Below are positions 1 through 6,857 of a DNA stretch of 64,000 nucleotides, piece after piece; positions within the stretch are counted from its first letter, which is position 1; every line of letters starts with the position of its first letter. The translations under genes and the position numbers were made by a program. The notes beneath the pieces are model-generated. The model did no database searches, was not told the DNA's origin, and saw nothing but the letters and a program-made list of their open reading frames with translations. The stretch is from Betaproteobacteria bacterium (lineage in GTDB: Bacteria > Pseudomonadota > Gammaproteobacteria > Burkholderiales > Usitatibacteraceae): positions 62,001 to 126,000 of the forward strand of contig JAEUMY010000020.1 in assembly GCA_016791265.1 (NCBI GenBank), in the 5' to 3' direction.

Positions 1-960
1 TACACCTACGACACTTGCACCCACGGCAAGGGCCGCCTGTGCAGCATCGCGGACAAGACCGGCACCACCAGCTACACCTACGACATCAAGGGTCGGGTGA
101 CCGCCAAGAGCCAGACGAATGGCAGCCTCACCCAATCCGTGGCGTACGGCTACAACGCGGCCGGCCAGCTCAGCACTATCACCTATCCTTCCGGCAAGGT
201 CGTGACCTACACCTACACCAATGGACGCCCGGTATCGGTCGCGGTCAATGGCAAAACGGTCCTCACCAGCGCTGTCTATGAACCCTTCGGCCCCGTGGGT
301 GGCTGGCACTGGGGCAACAGCACGCCGCAGGCGGTCAACGCGCACCTGCGCGTGTTCGATCTCGACTACCGCGCCATCTCGGTGCAAAGCGACCATGTTG
401 GCCTGGGTCCGCGCGTCCGCGACCTCACCTGGAATCTGGCCAGCGCCATCACGGCCATCACCGAGCCGGGCAATCCGCTGAATAGCTACACCTATGGCTA
501 TGACACGGTCGACCGTTTGACCAGTGTTACGCCCAGCGGCCAGAGTCAGAAGTACGGCTACGCCTACGACCTGAACGGCAACCGCCTCTCGTCGACCGAC
601 ACCGGCGCCACCACCAACTACACCTACCCCAATCCGTTCACCAGCCACAAGTTGACCGGCCTCACGGGGGCGCAGGCGAAGAGCTTCACCCATGACGCCA
701 TCGGCAACATGACCGGTGACGGCAGCAACACCTGGCTCTACGGCGGCAACAACCGGCCTTATCAGGTCGTGACGCCGGGCGGCACGGTCCATGTCGCCAT
801 CAATGCGCTGGGCCAGCGCATCAAGAAAGCGGCGGGCGCCAATGTCACCCGCTTCATGTATGACGAGTCGGGCCGCCTCATCGGGGAATACACCGATGCC
901 GGCGTGAAGGTGAAGGAACACGTATGGCTGGGTGATCTCCCCGTGGCGGTGATCCCATGA
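1..960 (+). CDS. RHS/YD-repeat protein, C-terminal part of the shell (5' end outside window)
   Basis: The frame is open from base 1 and ends at TGA 958-960. It carries repeated YD motifs of RHS proteins, such as SYTYDIKGRVTAKSQ, YGYDTVDRLTSV and FMYDESGRLIGEY, which build the beta-barrel shell that encloses a polymorphic toxin. A normal RHS chain would run from the LGDLPVAV region straight into a YVHADHLGTPR-type core. Here it stops after VAVIP, and the next ORF begins in an ATGA overlap. The shell is therefore split from its tip. The last 364 bases recur at 4895-5258. Family identity is clear; whether the split protein works is inference. Confidence 0.9.
   Translation, partial: YTYDTCTHGKGRLCSIADKTGTTSYTYDIKGRVTAKSQTNGSLTQSVAYGYNAAGQLSTITYPSGKVVTYTYTNGRPVSVAVNGKTVLTSAVYEPFGPVGGWHWGNSTPQAVNAHLRVFDLDYRAISVQSDHVGLGPRVRDLTWNLASAITAITEPGNPLNSYTYGYDTVDRLTSVTPSGQSQKYGYAYDLNGNRLSSTDTGATTNYTYPNPFTSHKLTGLTGAQAKSFTHDAIGNMTGDGSNTWLYGGNNRPYQVVTPGGTVHVAINALGQRIKKAAGANVTRFMYDESGRLIGEYTDAGVKVKEHVWLGDLPVAVIP
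597..960 (+). repeat. Direct repeat unit 1 of RHS segment (with 4895-5258)
   Basis: This 364-bp stretch matches 4895-5258 with about six mismatches, and both copies end at the same ATGAACGGA stop-start junction. Two near-identical direct repeats flanking a tip cassette are a substrate for homologous recombination that would delete or swap the cassette. Confidence 0.93.
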
Positions 961-3110
961 ACGGACAGACACGCACTCAAGACCCGTCCGTTCCCATGAC
1001 AGCGAATGCCTTCACCATGACTGCAAACACAATACTCGCCAACCTTTTGCGGTGTCTCGGTCTTCTCGCGCTGACCGCATTCGCCAGCGTGCCTGCCCAA
1101 GCACAACAATTCCGGGCGACCGCGAGCATCCACTATGGGGGCGCTCTCACCTATCCTGCGAGCATCCAGAACGGCGATTTGCTGGTCTTGTCGATCATCT
1201 CGACATCCGCCGTGAGCGGGCCGGCCGGCTGGACTGAAAAAGCGTCCTATCCCTGGACGGTGTACGGCTATCGCTCCTACGTCTTCACCAAGGTTCGCAA
1301 TGGCGAGACCAGCGTCAACGTGCCCGGTGCCAATGGCGGGGGGGTGTTGCTGGCGTACAGCAATACAAGCGGCGTCGGATCGGTCGGCAGCTACGCTGAA
1401 TCGGCGGCGGCCACCACCAGTCTCGCGGTGCCCGGGATAACCCCGCAAAGTGCGAAAGGACGGGTGTTGGGTCTGGTGACGGATCGAGACTTTTCGACAG
1501 CCCCGACGCCGGCTGCCGGATTCACCTCACGGTCAAGCGCGGCGACAGGCTACTTCAGCAATAGCCTCGCGGAGAAGGCCTTTGGCAGCACGAGCCCGAC
1601 GGGCAGCCAGACCTGGACCCAAGCCACGGGCTTTCCAGCCGTCGGCCTGTTGATGGAACTGTTGCCGCGACCGGGTGCCGCGTTGTCGGCCAGCGTTTCA
1701 CCTGCCACCGTCATCTCCGGCGGCACCGCAACGCTGACGTTCACGCTCACCAATCCCAATTCAACCGCCCTGACCAATGTTCGCTTCACCGACGCATTGG
1801 GGTCTGTCAGCGTCGCCAACGCCACCTTGGGGGGCAGTTGCACCGGCGTGACCAGCACGCCCGCATTGACGGTGGGGGCCACAAACCTCGACCTCACTGT
1901 TGCCAATTTGCCGTCGGGCAGTTGCACCGTGACGGTCCAGGTGACCAGCACGACGGTCGGCAGCCATGGCAATACGGCCACTGCGCCGGTCAGCACTGAA
2001 TCGGACTTGGGCACCCCAGCCAATACAGCGACGCTCACTGTTGTCGCCCAGCCGGCGCCACCCGTGGTGACAACGAAGTTCGAGCCGGCGTGGATGGCGT
2101 CAGGTGGTCAGAGCACGTTGCGCATTCTGGTCACGAGTCCGTTGAACATCGCGCTCACCACGGTGAACTTCACCGGCACGCTCGCGGGCATGACGGTGGC
2201 GAGCACCACGATTGGCGGGACGTGTGTCGGCGTGACCCACAGTCCGGCGCTGACCGTGGGGGCGACCAGTCTGAATCTCACGGTGCCCAACTTGCCGGCG
2301 GGCGGGTGTAGCGTTACTGTTCAGGTGACGAGTACGGCGATGGGGTCGAACCCGGCGACGCTCACGGGTGCGACGAGTGCGGAGTCGAGCGGGACCGGAC
2401 CCGCCCCGCCGACGAGCTATCTCACGGTTGCGGAGGATCCGGGGTTTATGTATGTGCATGCCGATCATTTGGGCACGCCGAGAGCGATCACGAGACCCAG
2501 CGACAACCAAGTCGTTTGGAAGTGGGACAACACGGAGCCGTTTGGGAACAATGCGGCGAATGAGAATCCGAGTGGTCTCGGAACCTTCACATACAACCTG
2601 AGATTCCCGGGGCAGTATGCGGATCAGGAGAACGGGACTCGCTACAACTACTTCAGGGACTATGACCCGGTCACAGGCCGATACCGACAGAGCGATCCGA
2701 TTGGGTTGTTCGGTGGCCACAACACATATTTGTATGTAGACGCAAATCCACTTGACTCCATCGATCTATTTGGACTAAAGCGCGAAGACGAAGGCCTTGG
2801 GCGTGGTGGCGGGTTTGGCTTTGGCAGAGCAACGCCAAGATTCCCGAATCTGAAGGACCACGCTCGTCGGCATGGCAATGGAAAAACAGATGGACAGTAT
2901 TACCAAGATGCAATCTCAAATGTCGAACGAGGCCGACACTTTTGGTATAGACATGAAGGTCAAGAAAAGCTCTGCTATATCACTCGCGCCGGCGAAAACA
3001 ACTTTAAATTTACTTCTGTTTCAGACAATCACAGAGTGATCAGGACGCACTATGAAATCACAGAGCAAGGGCTAAAGAACCTGGGCATCACACTTCCAAA
3101 AGGATTCTAG
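957..3110 (+). CDS. Secreted Ig-like/DUF11-type protein fused to RHS core and toxin tip
   Basis: 717 residues if started at the ATG overlapping the upstream stop (ATGA). In-frame ATGs at 996 and 1017 would place the signal peptide (hydrophobic LLALTAFA, cleavage near AQA) closer to the N terminus, so the start is uncertain. Residues about 47-235 form an unassigned secreted domain. Residues 240-490 hold two DUF11-like beta-sandwich repeats (ATLTFTLTNPN, LTVGATNLDLTV). Residues 497-607 are a canonical RHS core (YVHADHLGTPR to IDLFGL). The last 110 residues are a His/Arg-rich tip (KDHARRHG, HFWYRHEG, NHRVIRTHYEIT), probably an RNase-type toxin of unassigned family. Base composition turns AT-rich in the tip. 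A putative immunity gene follows at once. Confidence 0.8.
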   Translation: MNGQTRTQDPSVPMTANAFTMTANTILANLLRCLGLLALTAFASVPAQAQQFRATASIHYGGALTYPASIQNGDLLVLSIISTSAVSGPAGWTEKASYPWTVYGYRSYVFTKVRNGETSVNVPGANGGGVLLAYSNTSGVGSVGSYAESAAATTSLAVPGITPQSAKGRVLGLVTDRDFSTAPTPAAGFTSRSSAATGYFSNSLAEKAFGSTSPTGSQTWTQATGFPAVGLLMELLPRPGAALSASVSPATVISGGTATLTFTLTNPNSTALTNVRFTDALGSVSVANATLGGSCTGVTSTPALTVGATNLDLTVANLPSGSCTVTVQVTSTTVGSHGNTATAPVSTESDLGTPANTATLTVVAQPAPPVVTTKFEPAWMASGGQSTLRILVTSPLNIALTTVNFTGTLAGMTVASTTIGGTCVGVTHSPALTVGATSLNLTVPNLPAGGCSVTVQVTSTAMGSNPATLTGATSAESSGTGPAPPTSYLTVAEDPGFMYVHADHLGTPRAITRPSDNQVVWKWDNTEPFGNNAANENPSGLGTFTYNLRFPGQYADQENGTRYNYFRDYDPVTGRYRQSDPIGLFGGHNTYLYVDANPLDSIDLFGLKREDEGLGRGGGFGFGRATPRFPNLKDHARRHGNGKTDGQYYQDAISNVERGRHFWYRHEGQEKLCYITRAGENNFKFTSVSDNHRVIRTHYEITEQGLKNLGITLPKGF

Positions 3111-3578
3111 GTGTCACTATCACTAGACAAGCGGGCTTCTGATCTTTGGGCGCGCGCATCTCGCTTTCGTTCTCGTGGCGAGATTTTCGGTGCATGCATT
3201 GATTATGCAGAACTGTCTAAACTCTTGGACGTGATGTCTATTTCTGCAAAAGCAAAGTGGGAATCAGAATTCGCTTCGATTCGCCTTGATGATCACGAAG
3301 TTGAACGCCTGCGCGACGGGGCAGAGTTAGCCGGTGAAAAACTATGGAGAGTCGTTTCGCATTCATCAAATCTTCTTGATGAGGAAGTGCTGCTCATAAT
3401 CTCTGAGCTAAGAGCGCTCAGTGCTGTTACGGACTTTGCAATTAAGTGCTTTGGAGTTCCATTGACATCGTTGCTCAACAAAATCGAGGAGGAAGTTCGA
3501 GATCTCAAGACAGATCAGAAAATCCGCAGAGCCTTTGAGCGATGTGAAGCCACGATTCAGCGCAACTCGCGAATCTAA
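3111..3578 (+). CDS. Putative immunity protein for the RHS tip
   Basis: A 155-residue soluble, helix-rich acidic protein. It starts at GTG immediately after the TAG of the toxin gene (zero spacing), the usual layout of RHS toxin-immunity pairs. It has no signal peptide or membrane segment, which fits neutralisation of a cytoplasmic toxin. The region is clearly AT-richer than the RHS shell, as expected for horizontally exchanged tips. I recognise no named immunity family; the role comes from position. Confidence 0.6.
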   Translation: MSLSLDKRASDLWARASRFRSRGEIFGACIDYAELSKLLDVMSISAKAKWESEFASIRLDDHEVERLRDGAELAGEKLWRVVSHSSNLLDEEVLLIISELRALSAVTDFAIKCFGVPLTSLLNKIEEEVRDLKTDQKIRRAFERCEATIQRNSRI

Positions 3579-3617
3579 GAAGTCAAGCCAGCATTAAATG
3601 TGTTTGGGACTGCGGGG

Positions 3618-3765
3618 TCAGTTACCGTCTTGAAAGTCAACTCTCGGCATGGCCTTTGACATGTCGAACGGCACGCCTGATTTGACCACTCCGTAGATCA
3701 AGTGCGCGAGCTTGCGCATCACAGCGCCAATGACCGCCTTAAAGTTGCCGAACTCTCTTCGAAGA
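3618..3765 (-). pseudogene. IS110-family transposase C-terminal remnant
   Basis: The minus-strand frame ending at 3618 reads FKAVIGAVMRKLAHLIYGVV followed by KSGVPFD. This is the conserved C-terminal helix region of IS110/IS116/IS902 transposases. Only about 45 residues remain; the DEDD catalytic half and the rest of the serine-containing domain are missing, and upstream residues do not resemble the family. It is a decayed scar next to the duplicated toxin cassettes and may mark the event that brought them together. Confidence 0.65.
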
Positions 3766-3852
3766 GAACTTGAGCGGCGTGATGAAATTAGGAGTAGTTC
3801 CAACCCTGTGCGACGAGAAACTCGCGGTCTGCCATCATCTGGTCGATGACTC

Positions 3853-4464
3853 ATGGACTCAAAGCGTGAGATTACACAGCTTCCAGTAACCCCCGAAATT
3901 CGATACCGTGTCGCATTGGACGAGTACGACCGTGGACACCACAAGGAATCGCTACGACTTGCATGCGCTCTAATTGACCAAGGCTTCAATCATGCAAATG
4001 CGCTGGCAGGTGCCATTTATGAGGACGGCAGACACGGAGTTAACGAAGACTTTGAGAAGGCCCGGTTTTACTTCGAGCGCGCCGTTGAGACTGTGGGGTC
4101 TGTTGAAGGCTGGCTAGGCCTTGGGCGCATGTACTTCTTTGGAAAGGGAGTGCCGAAAGATCTTGAACTCGCTGCAAAGTACTATGAGGCTGTGGATGAG
4201 GACACCGACAGCGCCGTCGCACAATTGATGCTTGGAAGAATATACGGGGACGCGTTGGGTCCACTTTACAATCCCGAAAAAGCTCGTGAGTACCTCCGTA
4301 GATCAGCCCAAAATGGAAACGTCTTCGCCAGTACATACTGGGCGCTCCTCGAACGAAATCAGGGCAATTGGTTTCTTGGTGGCTGGCTCCGGCTAAGAGC
4401 AGCAACACTCGCACTCTTAATATCGAAACGGGATCCCACGGACCCTCGGCTTCGACAATGCTGA
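3853..4464 (+). CDS. Sel1-like repeat protein
   Basis: 203 residues with Sel1-type TPR repeats: GAIYEDGRHGVNEDFEKARF, LGLGRMYFFGKGVPKDLELA, and MLGRIYGDALGPLYNPEKAR. These form the usual alternating helices with the A-x-x-W/Y-x-x-x-A pattern. It has no signal peptide. The start ATG at 3853 lies just past the IS110 remnant. Sel1 proteins are protein-interaction scaffolds and often accompany toxin or secretion loci; a role as immunity or adaptor protein here is inference. AT-rich composition suggests it arrived with the cassette. Confidence 0.75.
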   Translation: MDSKREITQLPVTPEIRYRVALDEYDRGHHKESLRLACALIDQGFNHANALAGAIYEDGRHGVNEDFEKARFYFERAVETVGSVEGWLGLGRMYFFGKGVPKDLELAAKYYEAVDEDTDSAVAQLMLGRIYGDALGPLYNPEKAREYLRRSAQNGNVFASTYWALLERNQGNWFLGGWLRLRAATLALLISKRDPTDPRLRQC

Positions 4465-4570
4465 AATAAACACAACTTCAGAACTTCAGGGTCAGGGACT
4501 TCGGGGAACTTCAGGGTCCCAAAATAGCAGGTCAGGTCTTGCAAAGTAGCATTTGCCCTTGGTGGCTCTT

Positions 4571-4582
4571 GCGAATATTCGC
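4571..4582. repeat. Iterated palindrome, copy 1
   Basis: GCGAATATTCGC in the gene-free patch after the Sel1 gene; first of a pair with 28-base spacing. Confidence 0.95.
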
Positions 4583-4598
4583 CCTGACTGTCCACCCT

Positions 4599-4610
4599 GC
4601 GAATATTCGC
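4599..4610. repeat. Iterated palindrome, copy 2
   Basis: Second of the 28-base pair; the pair is mirrored at 6635/6663. Confidence 0.95.
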
Positions 4611-4698
4611 CTGTGAATCTCTCTTGAAATGAAGAACTTCAGGGACGAACTTCGGGGTCACGAACTTCTTGCAATGTAGCAATCCGCCTGTTGCGCTT

Positions 4699-4710
4699 GC
4701 GAATATTCGC
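4699..4710. repeat. Iterated palindrome, copy 3
   Basis: Intergenic, directly before the pgi tail copy; has no counterpart in the second arm of the duplication. Confidence 0.95.
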
Positions 4711-4735
4711 CGTGACTGAGTTTCCGCCTTGCCAG

Positions 4736-4850
4736 GTTTGCTCAGTTGCGAATATTCGCAATGAGTCTATTGGTTGATGGATCAGACACTGAGCTGCCCG
4801 CGTTTGCTCTTAGCACCGCCTCCACCCCTCTCGCCGCCACCTTCCCAAAC
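4736..4850 (-). pseudogene. Copy of the pgi 3' end
   Basis: 115 bases match 6852-6966, the last 36 or so codons of pgi and its stop, with two mismatches. The orientation is the same as the functional gene, so the two form direct repeats flanking the second RHS tip cassette (4851-6851). High identity indicates a recent event. Confidence 0.92.
4748..4759. repeat. Iterated palindrome, copy 4
   Basis: Inside the pgi tail copy, with T..A flanks; the same element as the copy at 6864. Confidence 0.95.
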
Positions 4851-4894
4851 TTCGGGGTCAGTTGCCGTCTGCGGATTCCGGCGATGTCGGTCCG

Positions 4895-5258
4895 CGACAC
4901 CGGCGCCACCACCAACTACACCTACCCCAATCCGTTCACCAGCCACAAGTTGACCGGCCTCACGGGGGCGCAGGCGAAGAGCTTCACCTACGACGCCATC
5001 GGCAACATGACCGGTGACGGCAGCAACACCTGGCTCTACGGCGGCAACAACCGGCCGTATCAGGTCGTGACGCCGGGCGGCACGGTCCATGTCGCCATCA
5101 ATGCGCTGGGCCAGCGCATCAAGAAGGCGGCGGGGGCCAATGTCACCCGCTTCATGTATGACGAGTCGGGCCGCCTCATCGGGGAATACACCGATGCCGG
5201 AGTGAAGGTGAAGGAACACGTATGGCTGGGTGATCTCCCCGTGGCGGTGATCCCATGA
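4895..5258 (+). pseudogene. Orphan RHS shell fragment (copy of 597-960)
   Basis: Encodes the same residues as the end of the upstream RHS shell, from DTGATTNYTY to LGDLPVAVIP, and stops at the same place. It is joined abruptly to the pgi tail copy, with no start codon of its own. This is a displaced RHS tip donor rather than an expressed gene. A short 17-base word near the junction (GGGGTCAGTTGCCGTCT, about 4854-4870) also occurs, with one change, beside the IS110 remnant at about 3613. Confidence 0.88.
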
Positions 5259-5277
5259 ACGGACTCATCCTAGCAAT

Positions 5278-5526
5278 ATGGATTGTTATGACGACAGAAA
5301 ACCGCCTGCCCCTCAGCCAGATTTCATACCGGGCAGACCCAACAGTGTTACTTGCGAACAGAGATGCAATGCCTTGGTTGGTCTAATTTGCGGTCCCGTT
5401 GCCCAATCGACTGGAATGCGGACTTTTGGTATCGGTTGGTGGTATGCATGGACTGGCTGTAGGTGGGGAGTCATGGGCGCATGCAAGGCCGGGTGCGAAC
5501 CACCAGTCTGCGAGGAGAAAAAGTGA
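5278..5526 (+). CDS. Small cysteine-rich protein in the RHS hinge insert
   Basis: 82 residues with 9 cysteines (CEQRCNAL, WTGCRWG, GACKAGC, PPVCEEKK) and a central hydrophobic patch (FGIGWWYAW). The stop overlaps the next ORF as GTGA, which argues that both are translated. It occupies the same hinge position in cassette 2 that the 1.5-kb secreted-domain insert occupies in cassette 1. I recognise no family. It may be a disulfide- or metal-bound accessory or a toxin fragment. Confidence 0.45.
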   Translation: MDCYDDRKPPAPQPDFIPGRPNSVTCEQRCNALVGLICGPVAQSTGMRTFGIGWWYAWTGCRWGVMGACKAGCEPPVCEEKK

Positions 5527-5633
5527 CGGAGTCTGACGATAAGGATCCTAAGAAAACTAACTGGCCGCTAATTATTCTCGTAGATGTAGTGGCGGGGATG
5601 TTGATCGTACTGGCCTTGTACTTCCTCAAATAG
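5523..5633 (+). CDS. 36-residue single-span membrane peptide
   Basis: GTG start overlapping the preceding TGA by four bases (GTGA). The product begins with a charged segment (TESDDKDPKK) followed by one membrane span, PLIILVDVVAGMLIVLALYF, and ends with LK. The size and topology resemble small membrane immunity or holin-like peptides. It sits inside the RHS hinge insert, before the displaced RHS core. Translational coupling supports reality; function is unknown. Confidence 0.45.
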   Translation: MTESDDKDPKKTNWPLIILVDVVAGMLIVLALYFLK

Positions 5634-5638
5634 GAGAT

Positions 5639-6330
5639 GCCGATCATCTCGGTTCACCGCGCGCAATAACGAGACCCAGCGACAACCAAGTCGTTTGGAA
5701 GTGGGACAGCACGGAGCCGTTTGGGAACAATGCGGCGAATGAAAACCCCGCGGGCCTTGGAAACTTCCCATACAACCTGCGCCATCCCGGGCAGTACTCC
5801 GATGCGGAGACGGGGACGTTCTACAACTACTTCAGGGATACAGCCCAAGCGAGGGACGGTACAAGCAGTCTGATCCGATTGGACTAGCCTGTGGATTGAA
5901 CACCTACGCTTATGTGAAGGGCAACCCACTCAAGTGGATTGATCCAATGGGCCTAAAGGTCGAGCAATGCTGTCGAAAAGCGGAGCTTTTTGATGACATT
6001 GCGGGAATGAATCCGAATCCCGATCACTGCTGGATCAAGACGGACTCGGTTTCTGCCGGCATGGCAAGTAGCCCCAAGTGCAGAAAAAATGTAGGGGACA
6101 ACTATGAGTTCATTTACATAACGAAGGTCTATATTTCTGACCACTCATGTGAGAAAGCAACGTCTTGCAAAGTGATGCTGGACATCGATGAGGAGTGTGT
6201 GAACAAGAAGTTGGCGATTGGCAAATATCTGGGCAGATTTACGCCGTTCAACAATTGCCAGACTTTCACCAATGAGGTCCTCACTGACTGCAAGAAATCG
6301 AAATCCATTACGAATATTCGCCTCTGGTAA
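5639..6330 (+). pseudogene. Displaced RHS core plus papain/LRAT-like toxin tip, frame-shifted
   Basis: From ADHLGSPRAITRPSDNQVVW the RHS core parallels 2459-2760. One base is missing near 5839 (GGATACAGC where GGATTACAGC would keep frame), so translation ends soon after YNYFRD. The frame from about 5840 resumes with [20 protein letters not shown] and IDPMGL. A 118-residue tip follows, with HCWIKTD and then [12 protein letters not shown]. That His-then-Cys order with an NCxxF motif fits circularly permuted NlpC/P60 or LRAT-like papain folds. No in-frame start was found. It is an archived tip, usable only after recombination onto an intact shell. Confidence 0.72.
6310..6321. repeat. Near-match palindrome (one change)
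   Basis: ACGAATATTCGC at the end of the displaced RHS tip frame (reads TNIRLW). Confidence 0.7.
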
Positions 6331-6364
6331 AAGCTAGACTGTTTTACACATCTGAACTCTGCAA

Positions 6365-6622
6365 ATGACTAATCGAGCAAAGGCAAACTGGCTGTATGTG
6401 GTTGCGTGTTTAAGTGTGCTGGCAATTCTCTACACTCTTAACCTGATGCTATTCACTGTTTGGCAAAGTAGTTTTACCAACGCGAATGTACCTCTCCTGC
6501 GGGCAAGGTTTTTTGATTTGGGGCTGATTTCGTTGGCGCTACTTGTCGCTGGTGTCTGGGCGTTCATGAGCGCGAGGGCTTTGAAGAAGAAGCCAGAGCA
6601 ATTAGAAATGTCCCACGAATAG
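6365..6622 (+). CDS. Two-span membrane protein, putative immunity to the LRAT/papain-like tip
   Basis: 85 residues with two predicted membrane segments (YVVACLSVLAILYTLNLMLF and LGLISLALLVAGVWAFM), a short external loop and a basic C-terminal tail. It lies 34 bases after the displaced RHS tip in the position of an immunity gene. A membrane location would suit protection against a toxin acting in the envelope. It is AT-rich like the tip. No named family recognised. Confidence 0.6.
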   Translation: MTNRAKANWLYVVACLSVLAILYTLNLMLFTVWQSSFTNANVPLLRARFFDLGLISLALLVAGVWAFMSARALKKKPEQLEMSHE

Positions 6623-6634
6623 CTTGCTGTCCTT

Positions 6635-6646
6635 GCAAATATTCGC
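6635..6646. repeat. Near-match palindrome (one change)
   Basis: GCAAATATTCGC, the diverged counterpart of copy 1 in the duplication. Confidence 0.75.
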
Positions 6647-6662
6647 CCTGGCTGTTCCCCCT

Positions 6663-6674
6663 GCGAATATTCGC
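6663..6674. repeat. Iterated palindrome, copy 5
   Basis: Intergenic, 28 bases after the near-match; counterpart of copy 2. Confidence 0.95.
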
Positions 6675-6713
6675 CCTTGAATCTCTCTTGAAGAGAAAAG
6701 AGAAGCATCCCTA

Positions 6714-6743
6714 CAACGCCCGCTGTCGCGGGCGTTGTTCTTT
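6714..6743 (+). terminator. Intrinsic terminator after cassette 2
   Basis: Ten-base perfect stem CAACGCCCGC / GCGGGCGTTG with a TGTC loop, followed by TTCTTT. It lies 92 bases past the membrane immunity gene and before the convergent end of pgi. Confidence 0.85.
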
Positions 6744-6857
6744 AGCTGCCGCCTTGCGCGGCGCTGCTGGGTGTTGCTAGCGCGACCGCTGGGCGAGCAC
6801 CCCGTCGAGCATATCCATCACCACCTGTTGCCTAGCGCGCGGCGATTGCGCGTTTGC

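Larger units (their letters stand above)
4465..4735. other. Gene-free repeat patch after the Sel1 gene
   Basis: No convincing gene. It contains several degenerate copies of short ACTTC[AG]GGGTCA-like words, two copies of a unit beginning CTTGCAA.GTAGCA (about 4540 and 4667), and three GCGAATATTCGC palindromes. The stretch 4569-4630 matches 6633-6694 at about 90 percent, so this patch is one arm of the tandem duplication that created the second toxin cassette. Confidence 0.7.

Noticed and set aside
762..2720. Minus-strand ORFs at 762-1448, 1550-2038 and 2100-2720
   Set aside because: Antisense to the RHS shell and secreted-domain frames, without recognisable features.
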